Positions 38,337 to 45,988 of a stretch of DNA of 64,000 bases are shown one piece after another. The stretch is taken from the IMG/VR virus record IMGVR_UViG_3300032770_000005, positions 88,858-152,857 of that record. The stretch is one strand, 5' to 3'. The number at the start of each line of letters is the position of its first letter. The first letter of the stretch is position 1. The position numbers were made by a program, and so were the translations under genes. This stretch comes from a virus. The notes beneath the pieces are model-generated. The model was not told the DNA's origin, ran no database searches, and saw nothing but the letters and a program-made list of their open reading frames with translations.

Positions 38337-39602
38337 TCAGGCCGCCCTCGACGTCCTGCGATGCTTCCGACGAGAGACGGCTCGGCGCCGGCGCGCCGCC
38401 TCCGCCTTCGGCCACGAGACGAGGCCGCGGTACTGGCGCCACACGCCGGGATAGCGACGCTGGATGGCGTTGGAGATCTTCAGATAGTCCCCCGCCGACC
38501 GGACGCGGCCCATGTGCAGCGCCTGCATCGCCTCATAGGCGCGCTCGGGTGTGTCGAGCGGCCATGCACGCCGCTCCGGGAAGACGAAGTCACGCGCGGG
38601 GATCCTCTCCCGCTCGCGAGCGCTGAGCCGGTTCCGGCTGACGCGCCGATGGTGACGGCGGCGGTTGGCGGCGTACCGACTCGCGTACCGCGTGCCATGC
38701 GGGTAGCGGCGGCGACGAGTCGCGATGCCCTTCCGCTTCGCTGCCGACGTCCGCGGCCAGCTGAGCATGTGCTTGTACTGCTTCCACACGCCAGGGTACC
38801 GACGCTGGATGGCGTTGGAGATCTTGAGGTAGTCGCTCGCGCTCCGCACGCGTCCGAGGTGCATCGCACGCATCGCATCGTACGCGCGCTTGGGCGTGTC
38901 GAGCGGCCAAGCACGACGCTCGGGGAAGACGAACTTGCTCGCGGGGATCTTCGCGCGCTCCCGAGCGCTGAGCCGGTTCCGGCTGATGCGCCGACCGCGA
39001 CGGTTCTGGGCGATGCCCTCGCCCCGTCGGTACCGCGCGATCGCCGCCGCCTGCGATCGCGCGCGTACGACGCGAAGACCACTCGCGCTCGGATGGATGA
39101 AATCCTTCGTGGCTGATGCCGAAATCACGCTGCGGTGCGCGTAGGGCGAGCCGGCCCCCGGCCAGTACCGGAACACGTAGTACACGCGCTCGTGTCCGCT
39201 GTGCCGCCGCGAGTTGCGCCGCATGTGGCGTCGCCGGTTCTTGGCAACCGCAGTCGCCGGCTTCTTGTGCGCAGAGGTCAGCACGAACGCGACGCCGCCG
39301 AGCATCACGAGCCCCGTGCCGATGATCACCGGCCAGTACCAGGACGGCGCGGCCGACGCGGCAGGAGGCACCGTGGTCGTCGGAGTCGTCGTGATGCCGG
39401 TGGTGGTGAGCGAGGTCGAGGTCGCGCCGCCGCCCTGCGTGGCGCTGATGATGCTGGGCACGAGGCTCGCCGCGGCCGTCACGGCCTGGAGCACGTCTTG
39501 CGCGGTCTGATCGCCACCGCTCGACGATGGCTTCGTGGTGGTGCTCGTCTGACCGAGACCGCCCACTCCTCTCCACCGCCTGTCGACCATCCTGTAGCTC
39601 AT
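38337..39602 (-). CDS. LGQ-type membrane protein with two tandem DUF6582-like domains
   Basis: 421 residues; AGAAGG before the ATG. Layout: MSYRMVDRRWRGVGGLGQTS, Ser/Thr-rich linker, hydrophobic helix (WYWPVIIGTGLVMLGGVAFV), basic AKNRRRHMRRNSRR, then two 100-residue repeats each containing LSARERxxIPAxxFVFPERR, AWPLDTPxRAY and SNAIQRRYPGVW. The repeated unit resembles DUF6582-like domains (R-x-x-[IL]-P-x-x-x-F-x-F-P-x-x-R) found in phage virion proteins. The repeats follow the helix, on the same side as the basic stretch, so they may bind DNA or shell inside the particle. Confidence 0.65.
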   Translation of the reverse strand: MSYRMVDRRWRGVGGLGQTSTTTKPSSSGGDQTAQDVLQAVTAAASLVPSIISATQGGGATSTSLTTTGITTTPTTTVPPAASAAPSWYWPVIIGTGLVMLGGVAFVLTSAHKKPATAVAKNRRRHMRRNSRRHSGHERVYYVFRYWPGAGSPYAHRSVISASATKDFIHPSASGLRVVRARSQAAAIARYRRGEGIAQNRRGRRISRNRLSARERAKIPASKFVFPERRAWPLDTPKRAYDAMRAMHLGRVRSASDYLKISNAIQRRYPGVWKQYKHMLSWPRTSAAKRKGIATRRRRYPHGTRYASRYAANRRRHHRRVSRNRLSARERERIPARDFVFPERRAWPLDTPERAYEAMQALHMGRVRSAGDYLKISNAIQRRYPGVWRQYRGLVSWPKAEAARRRRAVSRRKHRRTSRAA

Positions 39603-39650
39603 GTCCGCCTTCTTCCTAGCGTCGGCGGCGTGCCCGTCGACGATCGTAGC

Positions 39651-40379
39651 TCATCTCCGATAGGACCGCGCTCTCGTCCGGCGGCGGCGCAGTCGGTTCT
39701 GCCGCAGCCGGTTCTGCCGCAGTCGCGATCTGCGCCACGCGAGCGCGGCTCCGACCACGCCGAGCAACGCGACGCCGGCCACGCCCATCGCGAACATGCC
39801 CGTCGGGCTCTCGACTTCCTGTAGCAGCGATCCGCCGCCCGAGGTCGTCGCGACCGCCTTCCCGTTGCCCGACGAGTCGTCAGACGATGGCGCCGATGGC
39901 GCCGTGCTGGCGTCGGAAGACGACACGGGCAGACTGCCCGTCGGGTACGCGTACAGGTTCTCGCGTCCTGCCGGCATGTTGATCCGGTAGCGCGGCATGA
40001 TGATCTGCACGTTCGGTCCGAGCGCGTGCCCACCGTTGAAGAGCGCATCGCGCACGGTGGTCGCGTAGTCGATCGCCGGATGCTCGGACGTCGGCCTGAA
40101 CGTCACGTGCACGTAGCCGCCGGCAACCCAGCCGGCGTCCTGCACCTGCGCACCGGCCTGCTGGAGCGAGGCCGTGATGTTCGGGATCACCTCGCGGGCG
40201 GCCTGATCTGCGGTCACGCCCTGCACGGTGAGCTGCGCATCGAGCCAGGGGATCTCCGCGTACCCGAAGCCGAGCACGTAGGAGCCGACCGTGAACGTCG
40301 ACATGTCCGGTGTGTTCGCCGGCGGAATCGGGTCTGGGTCGGACCCCTGGAGATCGTGTGCTGCGGCCAGGTAGCTCAT
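39651..40379 (-). CDS. Membrane protein with Arg/Asn-rich repeat tail
   Basis: 242 residues; TAGGAG before the ATG. A soluble N-terminal domain (GSYVLGFGYAEIPWLDAQLT; VAGGYVHVTFRPTSEHPAID), Ser-rich linker, hydrophobic helix (GMFAMGVAGVALLGVVGAAL), then RRSRLRQNRLRQNRLRRRRT. It lacks a clean LGQ motif but shares MSY start, helix and basic tail with its neighbours. The folded N-terminal domain may be the surface-exposed part. Confidence 0.6.
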   Translation of the reverse strand: MSYLAAAHDLQGSDPDPIPPANTPDMSTFTVGSYVLGFGYAEIPWLDAQLTVQGVTADQAAREVIPNITASLQQAGAQVQDAGWVAGGYVHVTFRPTSEHPAIDYATTVRDALFNGGHALGPNVQIIMPRYRINMPAGRENLYAYPTGSLPVSSSDASTAPSAPSSDDSSGNGKAVATTSGGGSLLQEVESPTGMFAMGVAGVALLGVVGAALAWRRSRLRQNRLRQNRLRRRRTRARSYRR

Positions 40380-40975
40380 GCGCGTCTCCTACGACGGCGA
40401 TGACGGCGGTTGCTCGCGAGCGCGCCTGCGACCGCCGCCCTCCGCAGCTCGCTCGCCGTGCCTCGCACAGACATGAAGATCCACCCGATCAGGCCGAGGC
40501 CCGCCACGCCGAGCCCGGCCCAGGCCCAGATTGGAAGCCCCGCGACCTGAGGCGACGGCGTCGCCTGCTGCTGCACCGTCGCGATGGCGCCGGGCGTCGG
40601 AGCCTCGCCCGTGAGCGTCGTGTACCGCGTCAAGAGCGCGTTGAAGCGACCGGCCATCTGCTGCGCAGTGGTCACGGGCGTGGAGCTGGAGATCGCAGGC
40701 CAGCTGTCGTGGTACTGCGACCACGCGGACAGGAAGTCGCTCTTGAAGTTCTCGAAGTCGGTGTGGAGCTGACTGCCGTCGGCGCTGCTCGTGTCGACGT
40801 TGTGGCTGATGTCGGTCTCCAGGGCGGAGACCCGGTCCAAGATCACGTTCCAGAACGAGCTGATGTCGCCGCTCGACCAGATGGTGTAGTTCGGAATCGT
40901 GATGGCCTGACCGAGGCCGCCGACGAACGTCGGCGCCACACCGTGGTGCTCGATGGTCGGCAGCAGGTACGGCAT
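40376..40975 (-). CDS. LGQ-type membrane protein, 199 residues
   Basis: Start MPYLLPTIEHHGVAPTFVGG is followed by LGQAITIPNYTIW. The middle is a helical bundle-like segment (VILDRVSALETDISHNVDTS; FENFKSDFLSAWSQYHDSWP). Then a hydrophobic helix (LPIWAWAGLGVAGLGLIGWI) and tail ASNRRHRRRRRRA. Overlaps both neighbours at start and stop. Confidence 0.6.
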   Translation of the reverse strand: MPYLLPTIEHHGVAPTFVGGLGQAITIPNYTIWSSGDISSFWNVILDRVSALETDISHNVDTSSADGSQLHTDFENFKSDFLSAWSQYHDSWPAISSSTPVTTAQQMAGRFNALLTRYTTLTGEAPTPGAIATVQQQATPSPQVAGLPIWAWAGLGVAGLGLIGWIFMSVRGTASELRRAAVAGALASNRRHRRRRRRA

Positions 40976-41577
40976 CAGCGACGACGCGAGTTGCGGCGCA
41001 CCCGGCGACGGCGGTTCTTGGCGACCGCGGCCGCGGGTGCAGCGGCGGCCGCGGTCGAGCGCGGCTTCGACGGTGCGGGCGGCATCATCAAGAAGACGAT
41101 GCCTCCGATGAGCAGCACGCCTGCGCCAGCGAGCGCCGCGTACTCCCAGGTCGTGAGCTGGAGGCCCGTCGTCGTCGTCGGTGGCGGCGTCAGGATGCTC
41201 GGTCCGACCGACGCGGACGACGAGCTGCCGCTCGACGAACTGCTGCTCGACGTGGTCGGTGGTGCCGGCGCGCTGCCCAAGATCGCAGTCAGCGCGGCCT
41301 GCGTCTGTGGCCCGTAGAGACCGTCGACCGAGATGCCCTGGCCGTACGCCGCCTGGAACGTGCGCACCGCCGCGTTCGCGGTGTGAGCGTCGAACCCGGA
41401 TGCGTTGATCGCCGCGAGCGCCGCCTGCGCGGCCTGCACCACGGTCGTCGGGCTCGCGCTGGACGTGACCCCTGACGGAACGGCAGTTTTGTCCGGCGTG
41501 CTGTCCGCCGCTGCTCCGAACCCGAGGTGATGCACCGTCCGAAGACCACCACCATGCCTGACCGTTGTCGCGTACAT
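40975..41577 (-). CDS. Membrane protein with peptidoglycan-binding domain
   Basis: 200 residues; TAGGGAG before the ATG. Residues about 45-100 (VVQAAQAALAAINASGFDAH; AVRTFQAAYGQGISVDGLYG, PQTQAALTAIL) match the PG_binding_1 fold: V-x-x-F-Q-x-x-x-G-x-x-x-D-G-x-x-G-x-x-T. A Ser-rich linker, a hydrophobic helix (YAALAGAGVLLIGGIVFLMM) and the tail AKNRRRRVRRNSRRR follow. The N-terminal motif is degenerate (HHLGFG). The domain could dock the particle membrane to the host wall during entry or exit. Confidence 0.7.
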   Translation of the reverse strand: MYATTVRHGGGLRTVHHLGFGAAADSTPDKTAVPSGVTSSASPTTVVQAAQAALAAINASGFDAHTANAAVRTFQAAYGQGISVDGLYGPQTQAALTAILGSAPAPPTTSSSSSSSGSSSSASVGPSILTPPPTTTTGLQLTTWEYAALAGAGVLLIGGIVFLMMPPAPSKPRSTAAAAAPAAAVAKNRRRRVRRNSRRR

Positions 41578-41597
41578 GCCGTGCTCCCTACTTCGTG

Positions 41598-42314
41598 TCA
41601 GACGGTCTGCCCATCATCGCGCAGCGCGTCGACGTACTCCTCCCAGGCCTTGCCCTTGCGGCCACCGCCCGGGTAGAACCCCACGATGTCCGACTCGTGC
41701 TCGACGGCGGACAGCCCCTCCCGCTTCGCGAAGCGGTCGAGGTCGGCGAGCTTCAGGCGCCCGCCCTTGCACTGCATCGTCACGAGCGGCGAGACGTGCT
41801 TGAGCTTGTGCTTCTTCGCGTCGTCTGCATCGCCGTAGATGACGATGCTGCCCGTGCGGCGCGGGTCCTTCGGATCGAACACGACCGCGTCCGCGTGCCC
41901 GTTCTTCTGGAGGTAGCCGCGCAGCTTCGACGCGAAGCCGCTGCGGCTCGTCTCGAACCGACCGCCACCGTCGCTGCTGCCGTTGGGCGAGACGTACCCG
42001 GTGCCGCTGCCATCCCCGTCGTTCTTCGAGACCTTCGAGGACTTGGAGTACAGGTACCAGGCGCCGCCGCCGAGCAGCGCGATCGCGCCCCAGCCCCAGA
42101 GCGGCAGAGGTCCGATCGGCATCGTCAGCAGCGACGAAGGCGCCGGTGTCGGAACGGCAGGGGGCTGGGTCGCCGGTACCTGCGCCAGCGGATGAGTCGC
42201 GTACGACAGCGGGTAGAGCTGCGCCTGCTGCGCCTCCGCTTCCTGCTGCGCGTGCGCCTCGCGCATGCGCATGTTGTCCAGTGCGTCCTGGTCCATCTGA
42301 TCGAGTTCGTCCAT
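41598..42314 (-). CDS. Membrane protein with C-terminal alpha/beta domain
   Basis: 238 residues. Acidic and Gln-rich start (MDELDQMDQDALDNMRMREA), then HPLAQVPATQPPAV (an LGQ-like site with Ala for Gly), hydrophobic helix (LPLWGWGAIALLGGGAWYLY), then a soluble domain (GFASKLRGYLQKNGHADAVV; GSIVIYGDADDAKKHKLKHV; ADLDRFAKREGLSAVEHESD). This is the reverse of the other proteins: the globular part follows the helix. Function unknown. Confidence 0.55.
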   Translation of the reverse strand: MDELDQMDQDALDNMRMREAHAQQEAEAQQAQLYPLSYATHPLAQVPATQPPAVPTPAPSSLLTMPIGPLPLWGWGAIALLGGGAWYLYSKSSKVSKNDGDGSGTGYVSPNGSSDGGGRFETSRSGFASKLRGYLQKNGHADAVVFDPKDPRRTGSIVIYGDADDAKKHKLKHVSPLVTMQCKGGRLKLADLDRFAKREGLSAVEHESDIVGFYPGGGRKGKAWEEYVDALRDDGQTV

Positions 42315-42378
42315 GCGTGCCCCGTGCTCCTTTTCCGGTCGTTCTACCGTGCCGGCCGCAGCCGCCGGCCAGCACGAA

Positions 42379-42789
42379 TCACCTTCGCCGCCTGTTCCGG
42401 CGCGGGCGGCGGTTCGCCGCTACCCTACCACGGCCGCCCATCATGAGCGCGGCGACACCAAGCAGCGACACCAACGCCACGCCGCCGATGATGTACGGCG
42501 TGTAGTTGGTCGTGGTGCTGGACGTCGTCGTGGTGAGGGTCGAGGGCATGACCGTCGGCAGCGTCGATGCCTTCTGCGCGGCCGTCTGCGTCGCCGTCTT
42601 CGGCGCCGTGCTCGTCACAGCGGTCGTCGGAGCGATCGGGGCAGGCGCGGTGGTCGCGGTGGTCGTCGTGGGCGCGGTCGTGTCCGTCGAGTCGTCTTCG
42701 AGGTCCTCGAACGCGTCCTGACCCATGCCGCCGCGTCTGCTGCCCGACATGCCGCCGAACAGGTTCGCCGAGAAGATACCCTTGCTCAT
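42379..42789 (-). CDS. MGQ-type membrane protein, Thr-rich
   Basis: 136 residues. MSKGIFSANLFGGMSGSRRG is followed by GMGQDAFEDLEDD, a long Thr/Ala/Pro-rich stretch (TTAPTTTTATTAPAPIAPTT), a hydrophobic helix (YTPYIIGGVALVSLLGVAAL) and VAANRRPRRNRRRR. The IFSANLFGG start resembles the C-terminal GIFGRTLFSG of the 32087 protein, a possible shared contact motif. Confidence 0.6.
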   Translation of the reverse strand: MSKGIFSANLFGGMSGSRRGGMGQDAFEDLEDDSTDTTAPTTTTATTAPAPIAPTTAVTSTAPKTATQTAAQKASTLPTVMPSTLTTTTSSTTTNYTPYIIGGVALVSLLGVAALMMGGRGRVAANRRPRRNRRRR

Positions 42790-43055
42790 GATCGCCTTCG
42801 CTTTCTGTTGGGCGAGACCGCCTTCTTCCGTTTCCTCATCACGAACCACACGCTGCCCGCGACGAGCGCGATGCTTGCGATCCCCCCGACCCACACCACC
42901 GGCTGTGACCACACCGAAGCCGCGGTGGTAGTCGTTGCCGGCGCCGGAGCCAAGCTCGGGACCGTGGACGGTAGCAGCGATTGGATCTCTGGCAGTGCCG
43001 CCGAGACCAGCGGCAGCGATGTGGTGGTCAGCTGACCGAGACCCCGTCGCATCAT
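42786..43055 (-). CDS. LGQ-type membrane protein, 89 residues
   Basis: A minimal family member: MMRRGLGQLTTTSLPLVSAA, Pro/Thr linker, hydrophobic helix (VVWVGGIASIALVAGSVWFV), tail MRKRKKAVSPNRKRRRS. GAAGGAG precedes the start. It overlaps both neighbours. Shows the core architecture without extra domains. Confidence 0.65.
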   Translation of the reverse strand: MMRRGLGQLTTTSLPLVSAALPEIQSLLPSTVPSLAPAPATTTTAASVWSQPVVWVGGIASIALVAGSVWFVMRKRKKAVSPNRKRRRS

Positions 43056-44269
43056 CGGCGCCGTCTCCTTCCTCGGTTCGCGCTCACCGGCCGCTCGTGG
43101 CCGAACACCAGCCAGGCGCCGAGGCCGAGCGCGATGGCGGCGCCTCCGATCCACAGCCACGTGTTGTCCGAGGCCGGCGCAGGCGTCACGACAGGAGCAG
43201 GAGCAGGAGCCACCGCCGTGGTGGGCGGGGTCTGCATGGTCTGGTCGGTGACGTAGCTGCCGGGCTGCGTGGTGAGCGAGGTGGTGTCGGTGGACGCGCC
43301 CTGCGTGACGTCGGTCCCCGTCACGACCGTCCCGTCGGGCATCACCGTCGTCTGGGTTGGTGGCGGCGGCGGAGGCGGCGGCGGAGGCGGAGGCGGCGGT
43401 GGAGGGGGCGGAGGAGGCGGCACCGGCGCTGTGATCCGCAACGCGCTGTTCAACGTCACCTGTCCCGAAGGTGGCGGTGGCGGAGGCGGCGCCGGGCTGT
43501 AGCGGCCCGAGCTGATGTCCGCGAGCACGTTCACGATCGACTGCGTCTGGCCCACCAGCCAGTTGCCCGACGCGTCCTGGACGCCCTGGGCCATCAGGCT
43601 GCCGATGTACGGCTGGATCGACGTGGGGACGAGGCTGAGCGCTCCCTGGACCGCCGAGGCATCGTTCCGCCCGTTCGCGTTGACGCGCAGCCTGTTGAGC
43701 GCCCCGCTGGCTGCCAGGAGCGGCGCCCGGTTCGGGTCACTGGTGTTGAACGTCGACGCGATGGCCGTCAGCGACGCCGCGAGCGCCTTGCTGTAACCGA
43801 CCGGGATGCCGTACGGGCTCGGCGCGGGGATCGGCACCGGCGGCGGTGGGCTGTACCGGCCCGCCGTGATGTCTGCGAGCACCTGCGGGATGGACTGGAT
43901 CGGACCGCGGAGCCAGTTGCCCGACGCGTCCCGAACGCCGCCCGTCATGATGCCGGCGATCGAGGCCTGCACATCCGGCGGCACGTTGTTCAGCGCAGTT
44001 GCCACGGCAGAGGCGTCGTACCGGCCGTTGCCGTTCGGCTGGAGCGCTCCGAGCGCCGCGCTCGCGGCCAAGATCGCATCCCGCCCCGGCTCACCGGGGC
44101 GCATGGTAGACGCGATGGCGCTCAGCGTGGCCTGGAGCGCAGCCGCATAGCCAGTCGGGATCCCGAACTGGCTTCGTGACGGCACCGGCACGGCGGGCAG
44201 AGCCGTCGTGCTCTGCCCGAGCCCGGACAGATGACGACGACGACCGGATGCTCTCTGGTGGTAGCTCAT
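43052..44269 (-). CDS. LGQ-type membrane protein with two repeats and polyproline
   Basis: 405 residues. MSYHQRASGRRRHLSGLGQS, then two 105-residue repeats with common markers (YGIPxGYxxAL, LxAIAST, NGRxDASAV, DASGNWL, QSIxxVLADI, GRYSP), then a run of about 20 prolines, a Thr-rich stretch, hydrophobic helix (TWLWIGGAAIALGLGAWLVF) and tail VSANRGRRRRR. The rigid polyproline rod between the repeats and the membrane would project the domains away from the surface, as expected for a receptor-binding or spacer protein. Confidence 0.65.
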   Translation of the reverse strand: MSYHQRASGRRRHLSGLGQSTTALPAVPVPSRSQFGIPTGYAAALQATLSAIASTMRPGEPGRDAILAASAALGALQPNGNGRYDASAVATALNNVPPDVQASIAGIMTGGVRDASGNWLRGPIQSIPQVLADITAGRYSPPPPVPIPAPSPYGIPVGYSKALAASLTAIASTFNTSDPNRAPLLAASGALNRLRVNANGRNDASAVQGALSLVPTSIQPYIGSLMAQGVQDASGNWLVGQTQSIVNVLADISSGRYSPAPPPPPPPSGQVTLNSALRITAPVPPPPPPPPPPPPPPPPPPPPPTQTTVMPDGTVVTGTDVTQGASTDTTSLTTQPGSYVTDQTMQTPPTTAVAPAPAPVVTPAPASDNTWLWIGGAAIALGLGAWLVFGHERPVSANRGRRRRR

Positions 44270-44281
44270 GACGAACCTTCC

Positions 44282-44821
44282 TCAGCGATGGCGACGAACC
44301 CCACGCCGACTGTTGCGACGCACGCGCCGGTAGCGTCGGTTCGCGGCGACCGAGCTGCTGCGACCCGAGAACATCAGCCACGCTGCACCGGCGCCGACGC
44401 CCCACCAGAGCCACGGCAGCCCGAGCGGGCCCGGCGACATCAGCAGCGATGGCGCCGACGTGACGACGGGCACCGGCACCACGACCGGAGCCGGAGCCAT
44501 CACCGGAGCCAGCGACGTGTCGGGCACGTAGGGCGTGCTGAGGGGCGAGACCACAGGCGCGATCGCGCTCGCGTCACCGCCCGAGCTGTCGATGGGCTTG
44601 ACCGTGCCGTCCGGCGCGATCGTGACGGCCGCCGCATCGGGCACCGCCTTCACCACCGACACCGTCGAGTCGTCCGGCATGACCGCGGGCATGTTCTGCC
44701 CGCTCCCATCGTCGACCATGACGACGGGCGCCGACGACGCGTCGACCGACGCATCGGTCGGAGCATCGCCTGCACCGAGACCGAATCGACGACGACGCAC
44801 TGGGCTTCTTCGGTAGCTCAT
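44282..44821 (-). CDS. MSY-type membrane protein, acidic/Pro linker
   Basis: 179 residues; GAGAGGAGAGG before the ATG. MSYRRSPVRRRRFGLGAGDA (Ala in place of Gln in the motif), a Val/Pro/Ala/Asp-rich linker with VTIAPDGTVKPIDSSGG, hydrophobic helix (LGLPWLWWGVGAGAAWLMF) and tail VAANRRYRRVRRNSRRG. Same architecture as the neighbours. Confidence 0.6.
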   Translation of the reverse strand: MSYRRSPVRRRRFGLGAGDAPTDASVDASSAPVVMVDDGSGQNMPAVMPDDSTVSVVKAVPDAAAVTIAPDGTVKPIDSSGGDASAIAPVVSPLSTPYVPDTSLAPVMAPAPVVVPVPVVTSAPSLLMSPGPLGLPWLWWGVGAGAAWLMFSGRSSSVAANRRYRRVRRNSRRGVRRHR

Positions 44822-44833
44822 GGACCTCTCCTC

Positions 44834-45988
44834 TCAGCTCTTGAGAACGTTCCGTAGTGCAGAAAGCACTGTCGGAGCCAACTGCGCCGAGACCTGCGTC
44901 GCCGCTGGCAACGTGATCGCGAGCTTCGGTGCTGTGCCGGCGTCGGACGGCATGCCGAAGATCGGAGGCCGGATGTCGGCCCCCTTGAACGTCGCCTGCA
45001 CGTTGCCGATGGCCTGCGCCATGCCTCGCGACGACCAGCCGTTGAGCACGGCCCAGATCAGCTCCGGCGGCAGCCGCGCCTCGTAGCCGTCGCACGCGTC
45101 CGGCCCCGTGTTCGGGCCGAAGTTGTAGCCGCTCGGCCACGTACCGTAGACGAACAGCTGCGAGCCCATCGCCGTGTCCGCAGCCACACCGTCGTCGAAG
45201 AACGCCTTGAGGGCGCCGATGACGGCACCGTCCTCGTTCGTGTTGATGTCGTCCTGCGCCGAGAGATAGCCGGCCTGCACCAGCTCCTGCACGAGCACCG
45301 TGTTCCAGAAGAAGTCCTGGTTGTTCAGGTACGTGTAGCCGCCGCTGTTGACCCACAGCGGCGTCTGCGGATTGGCCAGACGCTCGTACAGACCCTGCGC
45401 GATGTGCAGGTCCTTCGAGCTGTTGGTGTTGGGCCCGAAGTTGAACGAGCCGCAGGTCCACAGCGACGGGTCACGCCCCATGCGCACCCAGTAGCACTTG
45501 AGCGCGGTGATGAACGGCGCGTCTTCTCGGATCTCGTAGTTGCGACCCGCCGGCCACGAGATGTAAGGGCGCCGCGCCGAGAAGTTGCCGGTGTCCGGGT
45601 CCGTCGTGGCCAGCGGCGACTGCGCGTACACCTCCACCAACCGGTGTTGCAGGAGGTTCAGGACGCCGTCGTCACTGATGGTGCCCCAGTTGACGCTGTT
45701 GTTCTGAAACAGCGCACCGCCGGTCGCCACGCTGAAGTCGGGCAGCGCCGTCACGGTCGCCGGCTGTGGATAGCCGATGAACCCGCTCGCTGGCTGATTC
45801 GCATAGAGCGTGTTGGTACGCGCTGCCGGCGTCAGCTGCTGCATCTGCGCAGCGAGTGAGGCTTGGATCTGCGCCACACGCGACGTCGACAGCGACTGCT
45901 GCCACAGGTTCGTGTCGGGCTGAACGTTCTGACCGAGGCCATAGCTCCGGCCGCGACGCACGAGACGCTTCCGCACGGAGTAGCTCAC
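44834..45988 (-). CDS. LGQ-type soluble virion protein, 384 residues
   Basis: GTG preceded by GGAGG. VSYSVRKRLVRRGRSYGLGQ at the N-terminus, then a long soluble domain rich in Asn, Gly, Trp and Tyr (LYANQPASGFIGYPQPATVT; RPYISWPAGRNYEIREDAPF; CGSFNFGPNTNSSKDLHIAQ; FVYGTWPSGYNFGPNTGPDA). No membrane helix and no basic tail. If the N-terminal motif is a processing or docking site, this would be the soluble product, for example a spike or peripheral shell protein. Confidence 0.55.
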   Translation of the reverse strand: MSYSVRKRLVRRGRSYGLGQNVQPDTNLWQQSLSTSRVAQIQASLAAQMQQLTPAARTNTLYANQPASGFIGYPQPATVTALPDFSVATGGALFQNNSVNWGTISDDGVLNLLQHRLVEVYAQSPLATTDPDTGNFSARRPYISWPAGRNYEIREDAPFITALKCYWVRMGRDPSLWTCGSFNFGPNTNSSKDLHIAQGLYERLANPQTPLWVNSGGYTYLNNQDFFWNTVLVQELVQAGYLSAQDDINTNEDGAVIGALKAFFDDGVAADTAMGSQLFVYGTWPSGYNFGPNTGPDACDGYEARLPPELIWAVLNGWSSRGMAQAIGNVQATFKGADIRPPIFGMPSDAGTAPKLAITLPAATQVSAQLAPTVLSALRNVLKS

